Both the position numbers and the translations under genes were made by a program. This document shows, in pieces, positions 19,061-28,130 of a stretch of 64,000 bases of DNA (the first letter of the stretch is position 1; each line of letters begins with the position of its first letter). The notes under the pieces are model-generated. The model did not search any database. It was not told where the DNA came from and saw only the letters and a list, made by a program, of their open reading frames with translations. Origin of the DNA: Caballeronia sp. dw_276 (GTDB lineage: Bacteria > Pseudomonadota > Gammaproteobacteria > Burkholderiales > Burkholderiaceae); assembly GCF_018449635.1 (NCBI RefSeq), contig NZ_JAAVUV010000004.1, positions 248,001 to 312,000 of the forward strand, read 5' to 3'.

Positions 19061-19762
19061 TGGCCGGCGTATCAGATATCGATGAATGCAGAAAACGCAT
19101 TCTTGCGCCTTGATCATGCTTAATGCAAATGATCAAAAATTATATTGATAGAAGAAACAGGCGGGGTAGCACGAAAAAACGGCTATCAGCGGACAATAAG
19201 TCGCGACTTTCCGTAAGGGAATCCACATGCAAAAGCGAAGCGGGAAGCGAAATCCCCAAACCGGGTTTCAAACCAGGTGAACCCGGATGATGCCGTCGCT
19301 ACTCCCGAGGATGAGGTTGTGAAGCGGCTCGCCGAAAGCTGTAGCTTCGCTCGCAAGGACGACGGATCGTGTTCACAGCCCGCTGTCCGTGAAGACGAAA
19401 TAACGGGAGACGAGATCGTTGCGCAGACGCTCGATAAACGCGTGGTCTTGGTGGGTTTTCGGAGCGGCGCTTATGCAGGTTGATATTGAAACCAATGCAC
19501 GCGAGAGAGCCTGTCATCAGCATGGGCAGCGCGGGGTTTGTCAGTTTGGTTGGCCTTTTGTCGCGGCGTGGCAGACATCGCGCGAGTTATAGGAATAAAC
19601 CTGTTCCGCTAGGCGTTCTTGATGTTATCGATGCGATATCCCTGGCAGGAGTGCTAAGCCTGGACGGTAAAAGCGATCGCAGTCGGTTCGGAATTGCTCC
19701 CCAAGGACGCTTACCCGACCTCAAGTATCTGAACAGCGGTATCTAACTTAACATTTGGAACC
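19061..19762 (+). other. Intergenic stretch with only weak short ORFs
   Basis: About 700 bases between the LysR start and the AbiEii-like gene. There are short open frames at 19227-19280, 19277-19483 (68 residues, GTG start) and 19480-19746 (88 residues). None matches a family I recognise. The 88-residue frame sits where an antitoxin would be expected and overlaps the preceding frame by four bases, but it has no obvious helix-turn-helix and no ribosome site. This could be decayed sequence, or a divergent partner of the AbiEii-like protein. Confidence 0.4.
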
Positions 19763-20629
19763 ATGATCTCCGAAGAAGCAAAGTACAGTGCCGCACAAGC
19801 ATTCGCGACAATATTCTCTCAGCTTGGTTATCGCGTCTATTTGGGCGGCGGCGGTGCGGCGACAGTCTGGAGCGGCCCACGTCCGGTAAAGGATCTGGAT
19901 TTTAAAATGGGGCAACGCTTGAAAGCGGACTGGAAAGACGAAGCTAAACGCAAGACGATCACTGACAGCCTATTTTCGAACCTTACGAAGCTGGGATACC
20001 GGATTCAGCTCGATAACTTATCGTCAAAAAAGCAGTTGCAGTACGTTCTTCGTTTGAAAATCATAGACCGACTTTCTGATTTTCGGGTGAAGCGAACCAC
20101 CGCTAAGTTGCATAAAAATGTAGTGACGGAACTAGGGATTGAAATCAGCCTTACATCGTCCGGCGTGTATGAAGAGACTTCGCAGCGCGAAGTGAACGTT
20201 GGGCCTGCGCTGTTTGTTCGACCGGTTGATGTGACGCAACTCGTTCTGGATAAAGTGTTTGTTTTTGCTCAAAGAGCGATGAGCGAGATGCCTAAAATGC
20301 TGACTGATTTTGAAGATCTCAGCGCGCTTCTGGATAAGCATCAATTCGTGGTGTTGACCGAGCTTAAGCGAGTCACGCAAGAGACGAATCTTCTGAGTGT
20401 CCGAAACGAGGGCTACCTCAGCGCGGCCAAGCGTGAAAAGCAATGGCACCAAAAAATAACGGGTGAAGTCCGGCGGCGTATAGGACTGCTCAAACCGGAA
20501 CTCAGAAATCCGCCACCATGGCGGCCAACCCAGGACCCGGCTTTGCGGGCGGCCGAGGCAAAGTTCATGATCGAACGAGTCGAGAAGTTTCTGGTAATCC
20601 TCGATCAGTACCTTCCGGATGTGACATAG
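19763..20629 (+). CDS. AbiEii/DUF1814-like nucleotidyltransferase
   Basis: A 288-residue protein with a nucleotidyltransferase core: GGGGAATVWSGP followed by Asp44 and Asp46 in KDLDFKM, matching the GGxA...RxxxDxD motif of AbiEii-type toxins. Downstream, LDKVFVFAQRAMSE and TDFEDLSALL resemble the second conserved block (Lys plus Asp-rich DL). AbiEii toxins are pyrimidine-preferring nucleotidyltransferases that modify tRNA and act in phage defence with an AbiEi antitoxin. No clear AbiEi is present here. The gene is visibly AT-richer than its surroundings, suggesting acquisition. The active-site reading is by eye. Confidence 0.7.
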   Translation: MISEEAKYSAAQAFATIFSQLGYRVYLGGGGAATVWSGPRPVKDLDFKMGQRLKADWKDEAKRKTITDSLFSNLTKLGYRIQLDNLSSKKQLQYVLRLKIIDRLSDFRVKRTTAKLHKNVVTELGIEISLTSSGVYEETSQREVNVGPALFVRPVDVTQLVLDKVFVFAQRAMSEMPKMLTDFEDLSALLDKHQFVVLTELKRVTQETNLLSVRNEGYLSAAKREKQWHQKITGEVRRRIGLLKPELRNPPPWRPTQDPALRAAEAKFMIERVEKFLVILDQYLPDVT

Positions 20630-20818
20630 CCTCGCAGTATCTCTGCCGGTTTTAGCTTGCGCGCTTCGACGTCATTTATGGTGAACGAGACCGAGCGCAC
20701 TAGTTTTTCTACTTTGGTTCGCAAGTTCTTCTCATTTGTCCGGGGAGCAGGGGCCGAACACAATGGTTTCCATCGAGGACGCCAACGGTTCTCGCTACTG
20801 ACCTCAAGGAGATTGAAA

Positions 20819-21565
20819 ATGAAGCTGCAAAACAAGGTTGCCCTGATCACGGGCGGTACGTCGGGCATTGGTCTTGAAGCCGCAAAACTTTTCCTCGCAG
20901 AAGGCGCTAAGGTTGCGGTCATCGGTACGAACTCTGCACGCCTGGAAGCCGCTGCCCACGCGCTTGGCGGCGACGCACTTGTGCTGTCCGCCGATTTACG
21001 CAATCCGGCTGATATCGACCGCGCAATCGGCGACGTCGCGGCAACGTTCGGCCGCATCGACATCGTATTTGCGAATGCTGGCGCGGGCACGGCTGCGCCG
21101 CTCGAAGAGGTTACACCTGAGATGATCAGCGAACAGTTCGCGCTGAATTTCACCGGCCTGTTTCTCACTATCCAGAAGGCTGCACCGCTCATTCCAAAGG
21201 GCGGCAGCATCGTGGCGACGACATCATTTCTTAACACGGTCGGCACGCCCGGGCTGTCCATCCTGTCCGCGACCAAGGCGGCGACCCGCTCGCTGGTCCG
21301 CTCGCTTGCCGCCGAACTCGCGCCACGTGGCATCCGCGTAAATGCTGTGAGCCCCGGCCCGATCGCGACGCCGTTCCATACGAAGCTCGGGCTGCCAGAT
21401 AGCCTGTTGTCCGAAACAGCCGCTGCTATCGAGGCGCAAGTGCCTCTGAAGCGCTTCGGCGAAGCCGCCGAGATCGCGAAGGCGGCGCTGTTCCTCGCGA
21501 GCGATGATTCATCGTTCACGACGGGTGCAGAATTCGTGGTAGATGGAGGGCTGTCGCAAGTCTGA
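20819..21565 (+). CDS. Short-chain dehydrogenase lacking the catalytic Tyr
   Basis: A 248-residue SDR with TGGTSGIGLEAA as the cofactor motif, NAGAGT as the core motif and a normal C-terminus (VSPGPIATPFH, FVVDGGLSQV). In the catalytic YxxxK position the sequence reads LSATK, so the tyrosine is replaced by leucine while the lysine is kept. The ATG at 20819 has AAGGAG upstream; an in-frame extension to 20657 is rejected. Without Tyr it may be a weak or altered reductase, or a non-catalytic binder. Not obviously in an operon. Confidence 0.9.
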   Translation: MKLQNKVALITGGTSGIGLEAAKLFLAEGAKVAVIGTNSARLEAAAHALGGDALVLSADLRNPADIDRAIGDVAATFGRIDIVFANAGAGTAAPLEEVTPEMISEQFALNFTGLFLTIQKAAPLIPKGGSIVATTSFLNTVGTPGLSILSATKAATRSLVRSLAAELAPRGIRVNAVSPGPIATPFHTKLGLPDSLLSETAAAIEAQVPLKRFGEAAEIAKAALFLASDDSSFTTGAEFVVDGGLSQV

Positions 21566-21634
21566 ACGCCTAAGGGCATCAATCCGTATTGAAGGATACG
21601 ATGCCCTGGTTGTGCCAACTAACGGAGCCCGCCG

Positions 21635-22645
21635 ATGCACCTTGAAATTCCCGCACTTGCAACGTATCCGCGTTTTAAACTGATGGAAGGGCCAACGTCC
21701 ATACAGGCGCTGGAGCGGCTTCAACGCCGGTTGGGCGGCGTGAACGTCTACGTGAAACGCGACGACGTGATGGGTGTGGGCGGCGGTGGCAACAAACTCA
21801 GGAAGCTAGAGTTTCTAATCGGCGAAGCGATTTCATCTGGCGCCGATACCGTGATCACCGTCGGGGCGCGCCAGTCGAACCACGCGCGCCTCACCGCTGC
21901 TGCTGCGGCTCGCGCCGGCCTCGCCTGCGAACTGGTTCTGACACGAACCGTCCCGAGAACTAGCGAAGCGTACGTGACTAACGGCAACGTGCTGCTCGAC
22001 GAACTGCTCGGCGCGGTCATTCACGACCTTCCGGCTTCGGAAGATGCAATGAGCTTCGCCCAGCACCGTGCGAGTGAATTGGAAGCGAATGGGCATCGTG
22101 TCTACATCTGCCCGCTCGGTGGATCAAGCGCAACAGGCTGTTTGGGTTATGCAGCCTGCGCGCTCGAGATCGAGTTGCAGTCCGCGGAAATGGGTGTTCG
22201 GTTTGACGAGATTGTCGTACCGCACGGCAGCGGCGGCACGCACGCCGGCCTGGTTGCGGGCTACGCCGCATTAGGGCGCAGTGCAGCTGACGTGCGAGCA
22301 CACACCGTCCTGGCGCAAGACGAGCAGGCACGCGCTGCATCCTTGGAGAAGGCAACCGCAGCATTGCGCCTGCTGGGTCACAATGCGAAGCTCTCGGCGG
22401 ATGATCTCAACATCGACGCCACTCACCTTGGCGACGGATACGGCGCACCCACCGACAGCATGCGTGACGCGCTGCGGCTGCTCGCGCGCACGGAAGGACT
22501 GTTGCTCGATCCGGTGTATAGCGGCAAGGCGTTCGCCGGACTACTGCATGACATCGACAGTGGCCGATATCGCGTGGGGGAGAATGTGCTGTTTGTGATG
22601 ACAGGCGGCCTACCCGGATTGTTCGCTTATCGCGACGCCTTCTAA
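21635..22645 (+). CDS. D-cysteine desulfhydrase / L-cysteate sulfo-lyase family PLP enzyme
   Basis: A 336-residue fold-type II pyridoxal-phosphate enzyme of the ACC deaminase/D-cysteine desulfhydrase family. The PLP lysine is Lys54 in GGGNKLRKLEF, the substrate-binding segment is GARQSNHARLTAA, and the phosphate-binding glycine-rich part is VPHGSGGTHAGL. It would split D-cysteine to pyruvate, ammonia and sulfide, or the sulfonate L-cysteate to pyruvate, ammonia and sulfite; the sequence alone does not decide. GGAG lies about eight bases before the ATG. It stands 70 bases after the SDR and just before a LysR gene. Confidence 0.87.
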   Translation: MHLEIPALATYPRFKLMEGPTSIQALERLQRRLGGVNVYVKRDDVMGVGGGGNKLRKLEFLIGEAISSGADTVITVGARQSNHARLTAAAAARAGLACELVLTRTVPRTSEAYVTNGNVLLDELLGAVIHDLPASEDAMSFAQHRASELEANGHRVYICPLGGSSATGCLGYAACALEIELQSAEMGVRFDEIVVPHGSGGTHAGLVAGYAALGRSAADVRAHTVLAQDEQARAASLEKATAALRLLGHNAKLSADDLNIDATHLGDGYGAPTDSMRDALRLLARTEGLLLDPVYSGKAFAGLLHDIDSGRYRVGENVLFVMTGGLPGLFAYRDAF

Positions 22646-22746
22646 CAGCACAATCAGCGAGCTTAGAGACAGTCCGAGGCACGAAGATTTGCTGACCGCA
22701 AACTCGGCCCGGGGAAGATACATGAATCCCAACGACAATTCATCCG

Positions 22747-23661
22747 ATGCGTGCTCCAAACAATTTGAACGCTCTCCGGGCTTTCGAGGCGGTCTCCCGG
22801 CACCTGAGCTACGCCGCTGCGGCGGAGGAACTGAACGTGACGCCCGCAGCGGTCGGGCATTTGATTCGCGGACTTGAAGATACGCTCGACGTCCAGCTTT
22901 TTTATCGGACGTCTTCCGGCGCGACCCGGCTGTTTCTCACCGACGCGGCAAGATCCGTGCTGCCTGCACTCCAGTCCGGCTTCGACTTGCTATCCGAAGC
23001 GGTCGAACAGCTAAAGGCAAGCAAGGCACGCACGGTGTTCACCATCACAGTGCCAGCCGCATTCGCCGACAAGTGGCTCCTGCGACGGGTCGAGCGCTTC
23101 CAGCAGCGCCATCCGTATTACGAGCTGCGTATCGATACGAGCAACCGCCTCGCGGATTTTGCCGCCGATCGCGTCGACGTCGGCATTCGCTATGGCACCG
23201 GCGTGTGGCCCGATCTTGTCTCCACTTACTTGCTGCGAGACGAGTTTTTTCCCGTGTGCAGCCCAGCCCTGATGCGGGGTAAAAATCGACTAAAGACACC
23301 CGTCGATCTGCAACACCATCTTCTGATTCACGACGTTTCCATGCAATCGACCGGTGTCTTCCCGACGTGGCAATCCTGGCTACAGAAGGCCGGATGCAAG
23401 AACGTCGTCGATCACAATCGCGGCATCCAGATTAACGATTCAGCGGCCGCCTATCGGACTGCAATAGAAGGCAACGGTGTCGCGCTTGGCCGAACCACCC
23501 TTGTCGAATTCGATCTCCAGGAAGGAATGCTCGTCCGGCCGTTCGACATAGTGCAGCGTTGCGAACTTGCCTATTACCTTGTGCACCGAAAGGCCAGCGA
23601 GAATTCGCCTGCAGTGGTTGCATTTAAGGAGTGGTTGATTGAGGAAGCCGGCGCTCTCTGA
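22747..23661 (+). CDS. LysR-family regulator (GcvA-like)
   Basis: A 304-residue LysR regulator of the GcvA/AmpR subgroup, recognisable by the N-terminal NLNALRAFEAVSRHLSYAAAA and the effector-domain start TVPAAFADKWLLRRVERFQ. It follows the PLP enzyme on the same strand after about 100 bases. GcvA-type regulators often control amino-acid or drug-response genes; the upstream sulfur-amino-acid enzyme is a candidate target. Start ATG at 22747; no strong ribosome site. Confidence 0.9.
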   Translation: MRAPNNLNALRAFEAVSRHLSYAAAAEELNVTPAAVGHLIRGLEDTLDVQLFYRTSSGATRLFLTDAARSVLPALQSGFDLLSEAVEQLKASKARTVFTITVPAAFADKWLLRRVERFQQRHPYYELRIDTSNRLADFAADRVDVGIRYGTGVWPDLVSTYLLRDEFFPVCSPALMRGKNRLKTPVDLQHHLLIHDVSMQSTGVFPTWQSWLQKAGCKNVVDHNRGIQINDSAAAYRTAIEGNGVALGRTTLVEFDLQEGMLVRPFDIVQRCELAYYLVHRKASENSPAVVAFKEWLIEEAGAL

Positions 23662-24122
23662 TGACGGCGGTATCGTTTGGATGTTGTTGAATGGCCGGTA
23701 ACGATGCTGTTTGCGTCATCCAAGCAGGCATGTTCGAGAGCGCATCCTTATCTGCTTTGCGTCCACGGCCTGATCGCGACAGCCTCGGTTCGCAGGCGAC
23801 ACGCGCGACGGATAAGCAATTCACCCGATTCCCTTTGCAAAATCTCGATCTTCCTCTTAGTCCGGGGCTGAATCCGCTCGCATTCAACTCTGTAACTCGG
23901 CGAGGGCCGTATCGACCTATTCTTTCCGAGAATGAGACCTATGTATTGGCAGCCCATTATCAATCTTGGTGGATCAAATTAGCATCTATCCGTTCGCGAT
24001 CTGCTGCCAGCGCTATCGCGCAACTTGAAGCTTCCTGCAGGAAACACTCGTCAAGTTTTCAGCTGGTAGGAAGCCGATTTCTTGGTTAACAACGAACGTG
24101 CGCATCAAAAGGGACTGAAGCC
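23662..24122. other. Intergenic region without a recognised gene
   Basis: About 460 AT-richer bases between the GcvA-like gene and the next SDR. Open frames of 132 residues (23691-24089, plus) and 71 residues (23748-23963, minus) exist but have no ribosome site and no recognisable motif. I see no tRNA, repeat or clear hairpin in it. Confidence 0.5.
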
Positions 24123-24896
24123 ATGAGTACAGCAATGGATGATCAAACGCAATCGTCACCGCCCATACTGAGCCTTTCGAAGAAAAAGTTAGTGGTGGTC
24201 GGTGGGAAAACGGGAATTGGCCTTGGAATCGCGCGCGCGGCGTATGCAGCGGGTGCTTCCGTAACGGTCGCTAGTCGGCGTATTACCTCCGTGGAGAAGC
24301 GACCAGATCTGGCTAGTTTCGATCAAGTGACCTTAGATATATGCGATGAGGCGGCAGTGAAAGAGGCCTTCGACAGCATAGGATCATTTGACCATCTCGC
24401 CGTCACGGCAGGGCCCGACTTGGGAAGTTGGGGGACTTTTATGGACGACGACATGCGCGGCGTCCGAAGCTATATTGAGAATAAGTTCCTGGGCAGTTGG
24501 GCTTGCGCACGCTATGCCGCGCCCTACCTGAAAGCCGGAAGCTCGATTACCTTCCTTACCGGTGGATTGGCAGCGCGGTCAAAACGCGGCTTCAGCGCTG
24601 TCACTTCTGCATTTGTCGCGGTGGAAGCGTTATCGGGCTCGCTGGCGCTCGAACTGGCTCCTACCCGTGTCAACACGATACGTCCCGGCTTTGTCGACAC
24701 AGACCTGTGGCGCGTTATGGCCGACGGCGAGCGCGATGCCTTGAGAGCAAAGGTACGTGAATCCTTTCCGGCTCAACGTGCGGGTACGGCGGATGATATC
24801 GGCCACGCCGCGTTGTTCCTGATGACCAATCCTTATGTAACGGGCACCGTTATAGAGGTATCCGGTGGCGAGAACCTGGTTCCCAGCGTTTTCTAA
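24123..24896 (+). CDS. Divergent short-chain dehydrogenase without YxxxK
   Basis: A 257-residue SDR of the divergent type seen in small oxidoreductases near PRK07041. It has GGKTGIGLGIARAAYAAG for cofactor binding, SFDHLAVTAGPD in place of NNAG, and RVNTIRPGFVDTDLW and TGTVIEVSGGENL at the C-terminus. The catalytic region reads GFSAVTSAFVAVEAL, so both Tyr and Lys are absent. Loss of YxxxK is typical of this subgroup, so the gene is likely intact, but the reaction is unknown. Start ATG at 24123. Confidence 0.85.
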   Translation: MSTAMDDQTQSSPPILSLSKKKLVVVGGKTGIGLGIARAAYAAGASVTVASRRITSVEKRPDLASFDQVTLDICDEAAVKEAFDSIGSFDHLAVTAGPDLGSWGTFMDDDMRGVRSYIENKFLGSWACARYAAPYLKAGSSITFLTGGLAARSKRGFSAVTSAFVAVEALSGSLALELAPTRVNTIRPGFVDTDLWRVMADGERDALRAKVRESFPAQRAGTADDIGHAALFLMTNPYVTGTVIEVSGGENLVPSVF

Positions 24897-25108
24897 CAAT
24901 GATGGTGGCTTCTCTGCGGCTGGCCGAAGAAGGCTCTCAAGAAGGTTTATCAAACATTGAGCGGAGCCCTAAAGCAAGCATTTCGGAAGCGGCCACCGCA
25001 TCGATTTAAACAACAACGCCGAGGCCAAGGCCGCAAAGCAATAAGGGCGCAGACTTAACATGCACATCCAACATTGCGTAATAACAGAGTCCACATGAAT
25101 ACAAAGAT

Positions 25109-25453
25109 CTAGGACGTCAATAGCTCTTCAAGGCGGTCAAATTCCAGCGGTTTCAAAACGTAGCCATTGAAGTCGCCAAGGCTCACGCCTTGTTCCAGTC
25201 CGACATGCCCGGTCATTGCCAGAATCTGGGAGTGTCGGGACAAGCCCTCACGCCTCATGTCGGCGCAAACGGTTCGACCGTCTACGTCGCCAAGCTGGAG
25301 GTCCAAAAGTATTAAATCAAAAGCCGTGGTATGGGCGAGTTCAACGGCTCTTTCTCCGTCGTATGCCACGAGAGCCTCATGACCCATCGCTGCCGCGAGG
25401 GCACCCAGCGCATCTGCCGATGCTGAATTGTCGTCAACGAACAAGACCTTCAA
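25109..25453 (-). CDS. Single-domain response regulator (receiver only)
   Basis: A 114-residue receiver domain without an output domain. Acid pocket Asp7-Asp8, phospho-acceptor Asp51 (LILLDLQLG), Thr81 and Lys101 are all present, so it should be phosphorylated normally. The start is TTG at 25453 with GGAG seven bases upstream. CheY-like stand-alone receivers work through protein partners. No histidine kinase is encoded within the window; the gene beside it is a hemerythrin-type gene. Confidence 0.88.
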   Translation of the reverse strand: MKVLFVDDNSASADALGALAAAMGHEALVAYDGERAVELAHTTAFDLILLDLQLGDVDGRTVCADMRREGLSRHSQILAMTGHVGLEQGVSLGDFNGYVLKPLEFDRLEELLTS

Positions 25454-25474
25454 GCGAGTCTCCAGTGTCGTGGT

Positions 25475-26055
25475 TCATGTGGTCGATACTATATCCGACG
25501 AACGCCGGGCTGACGCCGATCGGCATTTGGGCGAAAGAGCTATCGACTGATTAACCGCAATCTTAGTGGGGCAATGTGCAACCAGTCGGAGCCGACGCAT
25601 CTTCATTTGTGTGCCTGACTTGCGGAGGTCGGCCGCAAGCACATCCTCGGCCATGGGAAGCAGTATAGTTTCTTCGTCGACGACGTGATGGATGACTTCG
25701 CGTATTAGCTGCATGAACGTATCGTCATAGGCGGAGGTGTCGAGAGCCATAGTGTGGAGCTTCGGAATGCTCTCGCGCATTTTTTATTGTGCTCCGGGAC
25801 ACTCTTGTCCAGAGCGATGGCGGTCGGTCGTGCAGTAGGAAGCGCCGGATAAAAAACCTCTTCTTCAAGCTGCGCGTGGATTTCAGGTGCGGCACAAATC
25901 GTATTTACAAGCGCCGCCTTGCGCCATTTAAGGGCGTCAGTCCTGTAACGGTGAAATGCGGCCAATACATGGGTGTGATCGAGCTTGATCACGGAGGGTG
26001 TGAATAGCAGGTCCATGTTTGGGTCCGTATCAGATATGGGCGGTGCGCAATCCAT
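25475..26055 (-). pseudogene. Hemerythrin-like (HHE) protein, frameshifted
   Basis: Two frames together make one HHE-domain protein: the upstream part (about 25780-26055) has DHTHVLAAFHRY, EIHAQLEEEVFYPAL and SVPEHNK; the downstream part (25475-25780) continues MRESIPKLHTM and VIHHVVDEETILLPMAEDVL. The break is at a run of six A bases (minus strand, near 25780). One extra A would restore a single frame. Intact members bind a di-iron centre through these His and Glu residues and sense or store oxygen or NO. The start (26055 or 26016) is unclear. The defect may be a real mutation, slippage or a sequencing error. Confidence 0.75.
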
Positions 26056-26266
26056 TGCAACACGGGTCGCTTCGGCTAGGATGCATGCTCGAGGCGCGCC
26101 ATTGTAGCGATCGCCAGAACACTTGCTGGACAACGAAAGGCGAAACTTATTCGATATTTAAGTTGAGAAATTCTGGTTTGGGCGCTGGAAAATCGAAACT
26201 TGTCGCTGGTTGGGGTAGGTTCAATGAGCCGTGGAGGCCATCCTGCCGTGAGCGATAGTCGCAACT

Positions 26267-27487
26267 TTATCGTCCGTTAACAACGCGGCGCGCATGCGTC
26301 AATCGCAATGTGAGCGCCCAGAACACCATCGCCATGCCGCTAACCGCAAAGCCGAGCGCGCATACGCCATTCCATCCGGCTTTCGCATAAACCCATGTCG
26401 ATAAAACGGCGCCGAGTCCGCTGCCGGCCGAATAAAACAGCATGTAGCAGCCAACCAGCCGCCCGTGCGCTTCGGGCCGGGTGCTGAAGATCATGCTCTG
26501 GTTGATAACGTGTATGGCTTGTCCACCCATGTCGAGCAGGACGATTCCAACGATCAGAAGCGCAATGCTGTGCGGCATGAAGCCAATCGGAATCCAGCAC
26601 GCAAGCATGCATATCAGCGCGATGCCCGTAGTCCATTGCCCGAGTCCGCGGTCCGCAAGATGACCCGCGCGCGCCGCTGCAAGCGCGCCGATTGCGCCGA
26701 CCAGACCGAAGCTTCCTATTTGCGTATGCGACATCGAAAAAGGCGGCGCGCTCAGCGGCAAAACCAAAGCGCTCCAGAAGATGCTGAAGGCTCCGAACAT
26801 CAGCAATCCAATCATCCCGCGAACCTGGAGCACACGTTCTTCGGCAAGCAGCGTGAACATGGAGCGCAACAGCTTGCGGTACGTAAGCGCAACCGGCTGG
26901 ACATGCGACAACGGCAATACACGCGACAGCACCACCAACATGATGGTCGCGAACACGCTCGACAAGAAATACACCCAGCGCCAGCCCGCAATGTCTGTCA
27001 CGACACCGGCCAGGGACCGCGCCATGAGCAAACCGACCACCACGCCGCTTTGAGTTGCGCCGACCACCCTGCCACGCTCCGATTCGTGCGCAAGCGTCGC
27101 GGAATATGCGATCAGCCCTTGCGTCATTGCGGTGCCGGCCATACCCACGCCAACCATGCCGATCAACAACACGACCGGCGACGCCGAAATTCCAACTACG
27201 ATTAGCGCAGCTACAAGAAACACGAGCTGCACGCAGATCAGGCGCTTTCGGTTCACAAGGTCGCCGAGCGGCACAACCAGCAACAACGCAAGTGCGCAGC
27301 CAATTTGCGTGGCAGTGACTACGCCGCCGACCGCCGCATGGCTGATATGAAAGTCTGACGAGATGGCATCCAGCAACGGTTGCGCGTAATAGACGTTCGC
27401 GACGCTCACTGCGCAACATATCGCGAGCAGCAGCACCAACGGGGTCGGAACACGAAGAGGTAAGCGTTGCGTGCTTGCGGCATTCAT
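26267..27487 (-). CDS. MFS transporter, drug-efflux type
   Basis: A 406-residue twelve-segment major facilitator protein. The motif-A region reads GDLVNRKRLICVQLV between segments 2 and 3, and the N-terminal VANVYYAQPLLDAI is typical of the YgaY/DHA1 drug:proton antiporter group. GAGGA lies seven bases before the ATG. It is divergent from an HxlR regulator across a promoter region holding three AAACTnGTTT-like elements, so it is probably repressed or induced by that regulator. Substrate unknown. Confidence 0.92.
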   Translation of the reverse strand: MNAASTQRLPLRVPTPLVLLLAICCAVSVANVYYAQPLLDAISSDFHISHAAVGGVVTATQIGCALALLLVVPLGDLVNRKRLICVQLVFLVAALIVVGISASPVVLLIGMVGVGMAGTAMTQGLIAYSATLAHESERGRVVGATQSGVVVGLLMARSLAGVVTDIAGWRWVYFLSSVFATIMLVVLSRVLPLSHVQPVALTYRKLLRSMFTLLAEERVLQVRGMIGLLMFGAFSIFWSALVLPLSAPPFSMSHTQIGSFGLVGAIGALAAARAGHLADRGLGQWTTGIALICMLACWIPIGFMPHSIALLIVGIVLLDMGGQAIHVINQSMIFSTRPEAHGRLVGCYMLFYSAGSGLGAVLSTWVYAKAGWNGVCALGFAVSGMAMVFWALTLRLTHARRVVNGR

Positions 27488-27525
27488 CGGTGATTCCTCG
27501 GTTCGATAAAATCTAGTTGTGTTTT

Positions 27526-27574
27526 GAAACTGGTTTGAGTGTAAAGGAAACTTGTTTTAAAATGCAACTAGTTT
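27526..27574. promoter_or_regulatory. Putative HxlR operator repeats
   Basis: Three copies of an AAACTnGTTT-like element in the divergent MFS/HxlR intergenic region: GAAACTGGTTT at 27526, GAAACTTGTTT at 27547 (exactly 21 bases apart, two helical turns) and GCAACTAGTTT at 27564. Each is close to palindromic. Their position between the two starts suggests binding by the HxlR protein. Confidence 0.6.
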
Positions 27575-27628
27575 GGGCGGTGATGTACAGGCGATTGTTC
27601 TGCCGAAAACAACGATGGAGGTAGTCTC

Positions 27629-28075
27629 ATGGCTCGAGGTAAAAGCCCAGCGGATTCTTCATGTCCGGTCGCGCGGGCACTCGATGTGGTCGGTGACCGA
27701 TGGTCGCTGCTGATCATTCGCGACGCATTCGACGGCATTCGCCGGTTTGGAGAGTTTCAGGAGAGCCTCCTGATTGCGCGAAATATTTTGACGGACCGGC
27801 TCAAGCAGCTCGTCGAGTCGGGTCTGCTGGATTGCGTTCCTGCATCCGACGGATCGGCTTATTGGGAATATGTGCTGACGCCCAAGGGCAAGGCGTTGTT
27901 CCCTGTGATCGTCACGTTGCGCCAGTGGGGCGAGGGGAATTTATTTGAACGCGGGGAGAAGCATTCGGTATTGATCGACCGGGCCAATGGGAAGCCCGTG
28001 CCGAAGCTCGCGATAAAAAACGCGGAGGGAAAGGCGCTTGCAGCCGAAGGGACGTTCGTAAAGAAAGTGGATTGA
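27629..28075 (+). CDS. HxlR-family transcriptional regulator
   Basis: A 148-residue winged-helix regulator: CPVARALDVVGDRWSLLIIRD and FGEFQESLLIARNILTDRL are the HxlR signature, including the near N-terminal Cys (Cys12) that in some family members senses electrophiles or oxidants. GGAGG precedes the ATG. Divergent from the MFS transporter. Likely a dimeric repressor responding to a toxic aldehyde, quinone or oxidant; the ligand is not visible. Confidence 0.92.
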   Translation: MARGKSPADSSCPVARALDVVGDRWSLLIIRDAFDGIRRFGEFQESLLIARNILTDRLKQLVESGLLDCVPASDGSAYWEYVLTPKGKALFPVIVTLRQWGEGNLFERGEKHSVLIDRANGKPVPKLAIKNAEGKALAAEGTFVKKVD

Positions 28076-28093
28076 CGCTGACAGTTGCCAGAG

Positions 28094-28123
28094 AGGCTTC
28101 CCCGGGCAATGCCGGGGAAGCCT
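28094..28123. terminator. Bidirectional hairpin between convergent genes
   Basis: A perfect 12-bp stem (AGGCTTCCCCGG at 28094-28105 with its complement at 28112-28123) and a six-base loop, between the convergent hxlR-like gene and gabD. There is no long T run on either side, so the strength as an intrinsic terminator is uncertain. Confidence 0.7.
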
Positions 28124-28130
28124 GCAAACA

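Noticed and set aside
23691..24089. 132-residue frame in an intergenic region
   Set aside because: No ribosome site, motif or conserved-looking segment.
24897..25108. Possible transposase or histone-like protein remnant after the divergent SDR
   Set aside because: Short frames only; no similarity firm enough to name.
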